Source: an uncultured Bacteroidales bacterium
GTDB taxonomy: Bacteria > Bacteroidota > Bacteroidia > Bacteroidales > Paludibacteraceae
Direction: 5' to 3'
DNA: 64,000 nucleotides
Assembly (NCBI GenBank): GCA_934692905.1
Contig: CAKUUM010000006.1
Span: forward strand, 4,268-68,267
Shown: one piece after another, positions 1 to 7,562 of the stretch
Numbering within the stretch: the first letter of the stretch is position 1
Layout of the letters: each line of letters begins with the position of its first letter
The notes under the pieces: generated by a model
What the model was told of the DNA's origin: nothing
Seen by the model: the letters and a program-made list of their open reading frames with translations, nothing else
The model's database searches: none
Translations under genes and position numbers: made by a program

Positions 1-26
1 AAAGCGGCCTCGTAATGATTTAACAT
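1..26 (-). CDS. rpsF: 30S ribosomal protein S6, N-terminal fragment (window edge)
   Basis: Reading leftwards, an ATG at 26-24 opens the peptide MLNHYEAA before the window ends. Bacterial S6 proteins begin with a very similar NxYE stretch. The start lies about 90 bases downstream of a clear promoter (125-155), and the leader between them folds into the shape of the S6:S18 autoregulatory motif (66-104). The leader is the main support, because eight residues alone would not identify the protein. Confidence 0.65.
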
Positions 27-58
27 ACAGTTTGTTGTTTATTTAGTTAATTATTTGC

Positions 59-116
59 TTCGGGAGCATTCCGCCCCCTCTTTGCTCTCACGGTTCGGCA
101 ATACGCCAAACCCGAA
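59..116 (-). promoter_or_regulatory. Candidate S6:S18 ribosomal-protein leader RNA
   Basis: Read as minus-strand RNA, GUAUU (104-100) pairs with AAUGC (70-66). A one-sided bulge GCCGAA (99-94) follows, then CCG (93-91) pairs with CGG (73-71) around a 17-nt loop. Outside these, UUCGGG (64-59 side) and its partner at 116-111 close the structure. A stem with an asymmetric bulge containing CCGA is the known S6:S18-binding mRNA motif that represses the rpsF-rpsR operon. The identification is inferred from shape and position. Confidence 0.6.
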
Positions 117-124
117 AAAGCGTG

Positions 125-155
125 CAAAGGTAATACAATTATCTGATATACACAA
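125..155 (-). promoter_or_regulatory. Bacteroidota-type promoter for rpsF
   Basis: On the minus strand TTG (155-153), 20 bases, then TACCTTTG (132-125). This matches the -33/-7 consensus TTTG/TAnnTTTG of Bacteroidota primary sigma factor. Confidence 0.75.
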
Positions 156-222
156 GATAATGTGTAATTTTAATTTGTGATATGTCGTGATAATGACGCA
201 AACTGCATCATATCCATACACC

Positions 223-597
223 TTATTTTACGCGCGTACGTGTGCGCGCGAAGACGGCTAAGGCATATGCGCCTGCCAGCAAGAGCATAAACAGCACAGG
301 CACATCCCCTATTGGCACAAAATCCGGTGTGTCAGGCACTTGCTCGTTACCACCTATCACGGGTGGGGTCTTGCGCGGTCCGTAGGATACCACCTCATTC
401 AGTCCGTCCAAATCGCCTGCCGCGAAAGGTACGCTATAATTATTGGTAAAGGCGGCAGGTGTAGTGGCAAACTGATAGTCTGTCAATCCGTTAGCCATAG
501 GAACAGATGTGTAAGGGTCATCATAGAGCGGGCTTTGCCCGTACATCGGCAGCCCGACAAACAGGAATAGCAGTATGATGATGTGTTGTATTTTCAT
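223..597 (-). CDS. Small exported protein with C-terminal membrane anchor
   Basis: This 124-residue protein is not a family I recognise. It has a signal peptide (MKIQHIIILLFLFVGLPMYG, cleavage near residue 20), about 70 polar residues, then PIGDVP followed by a hydrophobic stretch and a basic tail ending RTRTRVK. Many Bacteroidota surface proteins end in a P-x-G-D, hydrophobic helix, basic-tail arrangement, which may be an anchor or sorting signal. The start at 597 is chosen because it gives a compact signal peptide; an ATG at 609 is also possible. It lies 22 bases downstream of the BspA-like gene and is probably cotranscribed with it. Confidence 0.6.
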   Translation of the reverse strand: MKIQHIIILLFLFVGLPMYGQSPLYDDPYTSVPMANGLTDYQFATTPAAFTNNYSVPFAAGDLDGLNEVVSYGPRKTPPVIGGNEQVPDTPDFVPIGDVPVLFMLLLAGAYALAVFARTRTRVK

Positions 598-619
598 TGT
601 TGTAAACATTTATTCAGTT

Positions 620-3352
620 TCATAGCACCACTTTCTGACTGCCATATTGCGTGGTGACAATGTAGTAGCCTGATTCCAAATCCATTGCGGCGGTAGTAGT
701 TCCCCGCGGGAAAGTGTACAGAAGAGTGCCGTTGATGCTATATACATTCACGGCTTCGCCGTTGGTCTCTATGGTCAAGGTGTTGCCGCTTATCTTGCAC
801 AGCATCTCGGATCCGTCTATCTGCGGCAGGCTGCCACTATTGCCGGTAGGCACAGATTCTCTGTAGCGGATGGCAAAGCGGCGGGACTGTACCATCGTTT
901 CCGAGCCCGAACCTTCCGTTACATAACACTCGAACGGGTACAGGGTACGTGCTGCCGATGTGCCATAGAAAGTAGTGCCGTCTTCCTCCAACAGATACAC
1001 ACTCCCCACACTCTGAGACATCAGTGTGTTGTTGCCATACATCGCGGAAGTGTTGCCCCATTGTACGGAGAACTTGGTTCCTACTTCAGGATTGTCCGCA
1101 CTATGGAACGTAACCTCCTTGTCGTCATACCACGGATGCTTGAACTGTATCAGATATGGCGTATAGCCTTCTACTTTGTCCGTTGTCACGAACTCGGGAT
1201 TGCCGTCTGTGCCATTCCCCGACTGCTTCAGCAGCCAGAAGTTACCACCGGTACCACTTACCCACGGAGTAATTTCCACCTCTGCATTGTCGTCCGTGTC
1301 ATACAGCGTCACGGACTCCACCTCAAACGGCAGGTACAATGTCTCCCATTGCCCCGAAGTAAAAATACGATGGTACAGGATATGGTATACGTCCACATTC
1401 CCTTCCACCTCTGTCAGCAGACTTCCTGCATCCGGATAGTTGTGGTGGTAAATGTCCATCTCGCAGTTGTCACCCCACTCCCAACCTGTTGTCAATATAC
1501 CCTTCCATGCCGCCTTATAAGCCTCCAAGTCAGGGCAGTGCACATATAATATACCCGTTGCACTGACACCATTGAACGGGTTGCTGTCGCCCTCCTGCCT
1601 CTTTGGCGGGGTCGGACCCAATGCGTATATAACAGACAAGTTGGGGCATACTCCAAAAGCATAACCGCCCAGCGAGTCCACCGTGGAAGGTATTGTCACC
1701 ATGGTCAAAGCACTATCCGCACAGAAAGCACGGTTGCCAATCACCTGTATGCCCTCATGCAGGCGTACTTTCGTCAAGTTTACACAATTACGGAAAGCAG
1801 CATTATCAATATGGCGTACCGAACCCGGTATCTCCAATGATGTCAACCAATGCCCGCCCCTATTCAGTTCGGCAAATGCACCTGCCGCGACCTTCGTCAC
1901 AGATAAATTATACTTGCCCGCCCTCACGGTAGCAGGTATCTGCAGTGCACCCGCTTTGGGTGTCACAAAACCGTTTACCTGTACGGCCGTATCGCTTGCC
2001 GATGTCCTGGAGAACTTCAAGTTGTTCTTGTTGAAATTGCAAACATCTACTACACGGTATGCCCATGGCCAAGTGGTATTATAGCCATTTTCCGTATCGT
2101 TTTTTGTACCGCAAGCCACTGTCACATCGCACTTATCCATATAGGGTACGCCCGACAACGGACCGCCGTCGCTGGCGGGCGGTGTAGGGGGTAACATCTC
2201 CACCCATTGGAGGTTCGGGCAGTCGCCTATGGCGTAGTCGCCCATAAATTCCACCGTGCTCGGTATGGTGATATTGGTCAGCAACGAGTCCTTGCAAAAT
2301 GCGCGGTTGCCTATGTACTTCAAGCCCTCGTTGAGCGTTACGGAAGCCAAACTGTGGCAACAACGGAATGCACAATAGTTCAGTCTGCGCATTGTGGAAG
2401 GCAGTACCAGTGACGTGATGCGCACATTCTTGCGGCTGAGTTCGCGCTGGTTGAATACATTACTATCCACCTCCACCACATAGTACGTATTGCCTGCAAC
2501 CTCTACAGACTCCGGTATCTGCAATTCCCCATCAATCGTATTGGACAGATAGCCGCATACAGAAACCTCGTTCTTCTCCTCGTTCTTCTCTTTGTTGTCA
2601 ATCACCCGATAGCGCAACTTGTCGTCCGAAAATATGGGTCTGTCATCACACAAGTCCGTCACCTTGTCACGCCAAAAATACTGGAAGGCGATAGTGCCAT
2701 CGGCATAAGCAACACTATAATAATATGCAGCATAGGCTTCATACGTGCCACACGGAATGAGAATGTGTGTATTGGCAATGGTTTGCACAAACACCTGGGC
2801 GCCACCGACTTTTGCAGGAGTCGCCGATGCAAAACGTATATTCTTCAGACTGAGGCACTTACCGAAAGCATAGTCTGCGATTGTATCCACGGACCCCGGT
2901 ATCTCCAATGTGCCCTGCAATGCCGAGTCGTTGCAAAAAGCGCGGTCGCCTATCATGCGCAGTCCGTCTTTGAGTGAGATAGAGGTCATCTTGTCACACG
3001 AATAGAAACCCTTGTCGTCAATCATGGTAACCGTTTGAGGCAAATCCACCGATGTAATCTCCCTGCAATAGGCAAATCCGCTGCCCGCCACCATAGTCAC
3101 CTCGTAGACCGTATTGTCTATCTGGAATGTGGACGGGATAAGCAAGTCGCCCTTGGGAGCCTTATTCCGGTTTTCGGGCTTGTTCTTATCTACTTGCTGC
3201 ACACTCACGTATGTCACGTTTTCGCCCGTTCCCAACACGGTGTATTCCAATGTGTTACCCTCGTGCGTGTACTCAAAAGCATTCGCGGGGAGTGTCGTCA
3301 GCAACAACCCCAATAAGATAAAACCTCTACCTATGCGTGATAAATTCCTCAT
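620..3352 (-). CDS. BspA-like leucine-rich repeat surface protein with T9SS-type tail
   Basis: This is a 910-residue secreted protein. It has a signal peptide (to about residue 25), then three large modules of LRR_5/BspA type, recognisable by recurring strings such as IGNRAFC, IPSTV and YAFG. The modules sit near residues 90-190, 310-410 and 510-610. The last 60 residues (VNVYSINGTLLYTF ... SGYYIVTTQYGSQKVVL) have the form of a type A C-terminal sorting domain of the type IX secretion system. Cell-surface display and adhesion to host or other bacteria are known roles of BspA relatives; the actual ligand is unknown. A promoter lies at 3412-3443. Confidence 0.85.
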   Translation of the reverse strand: MRNLSRIGRGFILLGLLLTTLPANAFEYTHEGNTLEYTVLGTGENVTYVSVQQVDKNKPENRNKAPKGDLLIPSTFQIDNTVYEVTMVAGSGFAYCREITSVDLPQTVTMIDDKGFYSCDKMTSISLKDGLRMIGDRAFCNDSALQGTLEIPGSVDTIADYAFGKCLSLKNIRFASATPAKVGGAQVFVQTIANTHILIPCGTYEAYAAYYYSVAYADGTIAFQYFWRDKVTDLCDDRPIFSDDKLRYRVIDNKEKNEEKNEVSVCGYLSNTIDGELQIPESVEVAGNTYYVVEVDSNVFNQRELSRKNVRITSLVLPSTMRRLNYCAFRCCHSLASVTLNEGLKYIGNRAFCKDSLLTNITIPSTVEFMGDYAIGDCPNLQWVEMLPPTPPASDGGPLSGVPYMDKCDVTVACGTKNDTENGYNTTWPWAYRVVDVCNFNKNNLKFSRTSASDTAVQVNGFVTPKAGALQIPATVRAGKYNLSVTKVAAGAFAELNRGGHWLTSLEIPGSVRHIDNAAFRNCVNLTKVRLHEGIQVIGNRAFCADSALTMVTIPSTVDSLGGYAFGVCPNLSVIYALGPTPPKRQEGDSNPFNGVSATGILYVHCPDLEAYKAAWKGILTTGWEWGDNCEMDIYHHNYPDAGSLLTEVEGNVDVYHILYHRIFTSGQWETLYLPFEVESVTLYDTDDNAEVEITPWVSGTGGNFWLLKQSGNGTDGNPEFVTTDKVEGYTPYLIQFKHPWYDDKEVTFHSADNPEVGTKFSVQWGNTSAMYGNNTLMSQSVGSVYLLEEDGTTFYGTSAARTLYPFECYVTEGSGSETMVQSRRFAIRYRESVPTGNSGSLPQIDGSEMLCKISGNTLTIETNGEAVNVYSINGTLLYTFPRGTTTAAMDLESGYYIVTTQYGSQKVVL

Positions 3353-3411
3353 AAGTCTTTCATTTAATTCTTGTTATTCAGTTCGTGTTTCTTACTCTAA
3401 GAAATGGACGG

Positions 3412-3443
3412 CAAAGATACGACTTTTTTGCGACTTATGCAAA
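3412..3443 (-). promoter_or_regulatory. Promoter of the BspA-like gene
   Basis: Minus strand TTTG (3443-3440), 20 bases, TATCTTTG (3419-3412). Transcription would begin about 55 bases before the ATG at 3352. Confidence 0.75.
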
Positions 3444-3545
3444 TAATTTTTCATTTTTTAGGCAGATTTATAGCACTTTATGCGTAATCGGGGCATGGCA
3501 TGGTTTTTGTGGCTTGCCATCGGTATAAAAAATAAAGTATAATTT

Positions 3546-4055
3546 ATGCGTTTGATTAAGAATCCGTGGTCGGGAATAGAGGGATATGATTGTTTCGGGT
3601 GCTGCCCCGACAACCCGATAGGACTGAAGATGCACTTCTACGAGGAGGGCGATGACGTGGTGTCGCTGTGGCGTCCGAGCGAGAACTACCAATCGTGGAA
3701 AAACACGTTACACGGTGGTATTCAGGCAGTTCTATTAGACGAGATATGCGGGTGGGTGGTATTCCACAAGTTGCAGTTGTCGGGCGTGACCGCCAAGATG
3801 GAAACGCGCTACAAACACCCCGTGTCCACCATACAGCCCTACATCGAGATGCGCGCGAGATTGAAAGAAATGCACCACAATATCGCCGTGGTAGCGGGTG
3901 AAATACGCAGTAGCGAGGGCGAGGTACTGGTGGAATGTACCTGCACGTACTTCACGTTCAAACCTGAAAACAGCCCGTCGGAAGTACCCTACGTCCCCAC
4001 CGAACTCATCGGCGAAGAGGTGAGCAAGGCTGATGTGGTACAAATTATGAATTAA
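3546..4055 (+). CDS. PaaI-family hotdog-fold thioesterase
   Basis: This 169-residue protein has the single-domain hotdog layout. The motif LHGGIQAVLLDEICGW (about residues 57-72) is the HGG...D/E active-site helix of the PaaI/4HBT thioesterases. The N-terminal GCCPDNPIGLKM segment is common in Bacteroidales members. It probably hydrolyses an acyl-CoA, substrate unknown. It is divergent from the BspA-like gene. An inverted repeat ATGGCA/TGCCAT (3495-3520) lies just upstream. Its last codons and stop (ATGAATTAA) coincide with an intergenic word repeat of the kind seen elsewhere in the window. Confidence 0.85.
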   Translation: MRLIKNPWSGIEGYDCFGCCPDNPIGLKMHFYEEGDDVVSLWRPSENYQSWKNTLHGGIQAVLLDEICGWVVFHKLQLSGVTAKMETRYKHPVSTIQPYIEMRARLKEMHHNIAVVAGEIRSSEGEVLVECTCTYFTFKPENSPSEVPYVPTELIGEEVSKADVVQIMN

Positions 4056-4112
4056 GAATTGTGAACCAAAAATTGCAGGAGAGGACGGGCAGCGGATGCC
4101 TATCCTCTCTGT

Positions 4113-4159
4113 ATCCTCACGACAAGGTCGGCGGAATCACATACTAATCACATACTAAC
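4113..4159 (+). repeat. Dispersed repeat, copy 1 (inverted copy at 36953-36999)
   Basis: The 47 bases match the reverse complement of 36953-36999 at 44 positions. The right part consists of tandem units of CACATACTAAT continuing to 4186. Confidence 0.9.
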
Positions 4160-4202
4160 CACATACTAATCACATACACTTACCCCGACAAATACACGAG
4201 GG

Positions 4203-4242
4203 ACAATGCGCAATTCACAATGTGTAATGCGCAATGATGCGG
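4203..4242. repeat. AATGCGCAATT-type word repeat
   Basis: Repeated short words (CAATGCGCAATTCACAATG and variants). Related blocks occur at 11405-11439 and 31191-31213, where they run into coding sequence. Confidence 0.7.
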
Positions 4243-4260
4243 GGACGTGCTTAATAAACA

Positions 4261-4281
4261 AACGGACGGCTACGCCGTATT
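4261..4281 (-). repeat. 21-base dispersed repeat (copy at 18439-18459)
   Basis: The reverse complement of these 21 bases matches 18439-18459 with a single mismatch. The core AGCCGTCCGTT is preceded by AATACGGCG, giving a small hairpin-like symmetry. Confidence 0.8.
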
Positions 4282-4411
4282 ATCATTAATCAGCCATAAA
4301 GTTCAGCGATACTATACACTAAAATTAACGACGCGAGACGCATCGTTCCCCTAAAAACTTTACAATAACCAAGGGGCAATAGCGGGTGAATAGAGGTGGA
4401 TATTTGGAGGA

Positions 4412-5107
4412 CTACTCCAGTGCGTACAATTCTTTGAGTGTCAGAAAATCAGGTTCTTCCGCAAGTATCTCGCGGCATTTCCTGACGGCAGCCTCACGGC
4501 TTTGCGTCTTCTCAATGGATTGAACCAGAGTGAGTTGCACCGCGCGCACGTTCCACAAATAAGGGGATGCGCCTTGGGCATGGTAGAGACTGTCGGCGGC
4601 TTGGTAGTGCCGGAGGGCGTCGTGTTTGCTGCCAATGGGGCTGTAGAACTCGACATTCCCTTTCATAGTTTGGGCAAGCGGGTTGCCGACGTCGGCGGAC
4701 AGGGCGCGACTGACTTCGGAATAGATGAGTTTGCTGAGTTTGGCGAACTGCCAATGGTTGAGCGACAGTTCGTAACTATGGGTGCTTGCCTTGTAGGCGA
4801 AATAGGCGGCTTCGGGGAGTTGCGGATGCAGGGTCTCGAGGTTCGCCTCGAAGTCCGTGAGCAGTCGGCGGGCGTTGTCCTGCTTGATGCTGATGGCATA
4901 CGCCACGTAGCCGTACTGATAGTTGAGGTAGCGTATCTGCTCGTCGAGAGGGGCTTTGGCAAAGTCTGTGGAGGTGAGGTATGCCTCCCAAACGTGCATG
5001 TCGCGATTGAGGTAGGCACGATATAATTGTTGGTCCGAGTACTGCCCGAAGCAAGTACCCGAACCAAACATTATCATACTGATTATCAGTAGTATGGCGC
5101 GAATCAT
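4412..5107 (-). CDS. Exported TPR-like protein of unknown function
   Basis: This 231-residue protein has a signal peptide (residues 1-21, ending TCFG). It is rich in paired alpha-helical segments (for example LNYQYGYVAYAISIKQ, AYFAYKASTHSYELSL, ALRHYQAADSLYHAQG) spaced like tetratricopeptide repeats. I cannot name the family. Its ATG overlaps the pfp stop (ATGA at 5107-5104), so it is translationally coupled to the phosphofructokinase. A periplasmic scaffold role is possible, but nothing links it to glycolysis beyond position. Confidence 0.65.
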   Translation of the reverse strand: MIRAILLIISMIMFGSGTCFGQYSDQQLYRAYLNRDMHVWEAYLTSTDFAKAPLDEQIRYLNYQYGYVAYAISIKQDNARRLLTDFEANLETLHPQLPEAAYFAYKASTHSYELSLNHWQFAKLSKLIYSEVSRALSADVGNPLAQTMKGNVEFYSPIGSKHDALRHYQAADSLYHAQGASPYLWNVRAVQLTLVQSIEKTQSREAAVRKCREILAEEPDFLTLKELYALE

Positions 5108-6762
5108 TCCTGATGCTCAAGCATGAGCGTGCGGGTAGGCTGGTCGCAGACTTCGGACGGACCGTAGTACTGGATAGGCCCCGGGTAGATGTAACTCAGG
5201 TTGGGGTCTGCCCACTCGGCACGGTGTGCGGCAAAGTACTTGAACGGCTTGCCGTTGAGGTCCACAAGTGCCTTTTGGATAACGGGCTTCATCTTGCCGT
5301 TGCGGCGCTCCATATTCATCATCATAGTGATAGGCACACCGCCTGCAATCCACTCGGCAGCGGGTTTCGTCAGGTTGCGGACGATGGACATATAGCCCGT
5401 CTTGCCTGCCGCGATGAGGTGCGTAGCGTTCACGCCGAGGCTGTAGCAGTAGTCGGCATCGAAGTTGCTCGGGATAGCACAACGTCCCTCGTAGCCGAAG
5501 AAGTGGTTGAGGGCTGCGAACTTGCCCTTGTACACTCCGGCTGCCTTGAGTTGTGCGAGGCGTTTGCCGACCATCTCGATGAGCAGTTTCTCCGTCTCGA
5601 TTTGGCTGACGAGCACGTTTCCATGGGGGTCACGGTCGAGGGTCAACTGACGCGCGATGCCTTTCGGCAAGGAGCGATAGAGTTCGCACGAAGCTGGCGA
5701 AAGCATGGATTTAACGTACTCGCGCTTGGCATCGTCGCCTTCGAGAGAAGCGAAATCGTCGTTCTGTGCGAGCATGTCGTTGAGTTCCTGAATGAGGACG
5801 CGCATGGCGGGAATGAACTCGATGAGACCCTCGGGGATGAGGATGCTACCGAAGTTCAGACCGGCATTCGCGCGGTCCACGATAACCTCCACAATCTGCT
5901 CCACGACGTCATTGAGGGTCATGTTTTTGGCTTCCACTTCCTCCGAAATCAAGCAGATATTCGGCTGGCTCTGGAGGGCGCACTCAAGGGCGATATGGCT
6001 GGCGGAACGTCCCATAAGACGGATGAAGTGCCAGTATTTCTTGGCGGAATTGGCATCGCGCTGGATGTTACCAATCAACTCGGAATAGACTTTGCAGGCG
6101 GTGTCGAAGCCGAAAGAGGTTTCAATCATCTTATTTTTGAGGTCGCCGTCGATGGTCTTGGGGCAGCCGATGACCTGAATGCCGCACTTCTTCTGCAAGT
6201 AGTACTCGGCAAGGACGCAGGCGTTGGTGTTGGAATCGTCGCCGCCAATGATAACGATAGCCTTAATACCCAACTTGTTACATACCTCGATACCGTTGTC
6301 GAACTGCCATGTTTCCTCCAGTTTGGTACGCCCCGAACCGATGATGTCGAAGCCGCCTGTGTTGCGGTATTCGTCAATCACCTCCTTGGTCAGTTCGGCG
6401 TATTTGCCCTCAATCAGACCGCTCGGACCGCCCAGAAAACCGTAGAGTTTGCTCTCGGGGTTGAGGCGCTTGAGGGCGTCGAACATACCGCAAATCACGT
6501 TGTGTCCGCCGGGGGCTTGTCCGCCCGAGAGGATGACACCCACGTTCATCGGCAGGTTTTCGATGTCGCCCGCTTTGCCGGGGGCGAACTCAATCACGGG
6601 CATGCCGTAGGTGTTGGGGAACAGTTCTTTTATCTCGGCCTGGTCAGCCACGGATTGTGTCTTTTCGCCTTCCACGAGGCGTACATGACCGCGCAGAGCA
6701 GCGGGCGTCTTCGGCTGATACGAAGCACGTGCTACCTGCAACGGACTCTTCAACATTGTCAT
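5104..6762 (-). CDS. pfp: Pyrophosphate--fructose 6-phosphate 1-phosphotransferase
   Basis: This enzyme interconverts fructose 6-phosphate and fructose 1,6-bisphosphate using PPi, and acts in cytosolic glycolysis and gluconeogenesis. At 552 residues it matches the long PFP type common in Bacteroidota. Visible motifs are LSGGQAPGGHN (about 79-89), GGDDSNTN (173-180; the second Asp is the mark of PPi rather than ATP use), PKTIDGD (201-207, catalytic Asp) and MGRSASHIALE. An ATG two codons inside the listed start is also possible. A weaker promoter-like TAACTTTG is at 6872-6865. The exported TPR-like gene follows with a 4-base overlap. Confidence 0.95.
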   Translation of the reverse strand: MTMLKSPLQVARASYQPKTPAALRGHVRLVEGEKTQSVADQAEIKELFPNTYGMPVIEFAPGKAGDIENLPMNVGVILSGGQAPGGHNVICGMFDALKRLNPESKLYGFLGGPSGLIEGKYAELTKEVIDEYRNTGGFDIIGSGRTKLEETWQFDNGIEVCNKLGIKAIVIIGGDDSNTNACVLAEYYLQKKCGIQVIGCPKTIDGDLKNKMIETSFGFDTACKVYSELIGNIQRDANSAKKYWHFIRLMGRSASHIALECALQSQPNICLISEEVEAKNMTLNDVVEQIVEVIVDRANAGLNFGSILIPEGLIEFIPAMRVLIQELNDMLAQNDDFASLEGDDAKREYVKSMLSPASCELYRSLPKGIARQLTLDRDPHGNVLVSQIETEKLLIEMVGKRLAQLKAAGVYKGKFAALNHFFGYEGRCAIPSNFDADYCYSLGVNATHLIAAGKTGYMSIVRNLTKPAAEWIAGGVPITMMMNMERRNGKMKPVIQKALVDLNGKPFKYFAAHRAEWADPNLSYIYPGPIQYYGPSEVCDQPTRTLMLEHQE

Positions 6763-6864
6763 AACCTAACAATTTATATATTAAACTAATACCTTAATTT
6801 CCTGTTTTTGGTACATGGTTTCCTCATTTTGGACTCCCCGACCACATATCTCCCAATTTGTCTG

Positions 6865-6872
6865 CAAAGTTA
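6865..6872 (-). promoter_or_regulatory. Possible -7 element of the pfp promoter
   Basis: TAACTTTG on the minus strand, about 100 bases before the start codon. At 20 bases upstream there is only TTAG rather than TTTG, so the -33 box is poor. Confidence 0.4.
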
Positions 6873-6977
6873 GGAAAAAGAAATGAATTAGCCTAATTTC
6901 GCGGGTGTTTTCTGCCCATCTTTCTCAAATTGTCAAGTCGATGTATCAAAACCATTATTTCCCAATTCCTTTTTTTA

Positions 6978-7009
6978 TTTGCATATCCACAAAAATTGGT
7001 GTATCTTTG
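6978..7009 (+). promoter_or_regulatory. Promoter of the CYTH-thiL pair
   Basis: TTTG (6978-6981), exactly 20 bases, TATCTTTG (7002-7009). This is an excellent match, 45 bases before the chosen ATG. Confidence 0.85.
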
Positions 7010-7054
7010 CAGGCTACTATCCACGCATTTCAAAAACAATGACCTATGCACAAT

Positions 7055-7543
7055 ATGGAAATCGAGCGTAAGTTCCTCGTTATCAACGATACATACAAGG
7101 CTCTTGCCACCTGCAAATACCACATTGTGCAGGGCTATATCTGCAAGGACGCAGGTCGTACGGTCCGTGTCCGGTTGCGCACCGAAGAGAGTGGGGTAGG
7201 GCATGCTTTCCTGACCATCAAGTCCAAGCCCAACGATGTTGGTTTCGCCCGTTTTGAATGGGAAAAGGAGATTGCCGTGGACGATGCCCGGCAACTTCTG
7301 CAAATGTGCCTGCCCGGACTCATAGAGAAGACGCGCTGGATAGTCCCCTATCAGCCTGCCAATGGCGAACCCACCCCCGAAGAATCCGCATTGAAATGGG
7401 AAATAGATGAGTTTCACGGCCGTATGGACGGGCTTGTGATGGCGGAACTTGAACTGCAGCGTGAGGACCAGCCCTATACCCGCCCTGCGTTCCTCGGCGC
7501 AGAGGTTACAGGCAATCCACGATACTACAACGCAAACATGTAA
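7055..7543 (+). CDS. CYTH-domain protein (triphosphate tunnel family)
   Basis: This 162-residue protein begins MEIERKFLV, the ExExK signature of CYTH/triphosphate-tunnel enzymes. It continues with VRVRLRTEE, FLTIKSK, FEWEKEI and KWEIDEFHG, the alternating charged strands that line the tunnel and bind metal and polyphosphate. The start at 7055 is preferred because the signature conventionally sits at the N-terminus; an ATG three codons upstream (7046) is possible. Members hydrolyse tripolyphosphate or thiamine triphosphate, or act as class IV adenylate cyclases. The adjacent thiL, 19 bases downstream, makes a thiamine-phosphate role worth testing. Confidence 0.85.
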   Translation: MEIERKFLVINDTYKALATCKYHIVQGYICKDAGRTVRVRLRTEESGVGHAFLTIKSKPNDVGFARFEWEKEIAVDDARQLLQMCLPGLIEKTRWIVPYQPANGEPTPEESALKWEIDEFHGRMDGLVMAELELQREDQPYTRPAFLGAEVTGNPRYYNANM

Positions 7544-7562
7544 AAATCAAGCAATATCCACT

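Larger units (their letters stand above)
4056..4411. other. Intergenic gap filled with short word repeats
   Basis: I see no gene in these 356 bases. The gap holds a 47-base element repeated in inverted orientation at 36953-36999, four successive CACATACTAAT-like units (4138-4186), an AATGCGCAATT-type block (4203-4242) and a 21-base element shared with 18439-18459. Confidence 0.7.

Noticed and set aside
4138..4186. CRISPR-like array (CACATACTAAT units)
   Set aside because: Units are only about 11-12 bases with no spacers and no cas genes in the window; it is a tandem word repeat.
5113..6789. Long plus-strand ORF (558 codons) opposite pfp
   Set aside because: It is the mirror of a GC-biased coding strand. 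The minus-strand protein has all PFP motifs, while the plus-strand product is a His/Val/Glu-rich shadow without domains.
7449..7562. Longer N-terminus for ThiL
   Set aside because: It would overlap the CYTH gene by 95 bases and add residues unlike the family; MAKTAISTLGEFGLI fits the ThiL start.
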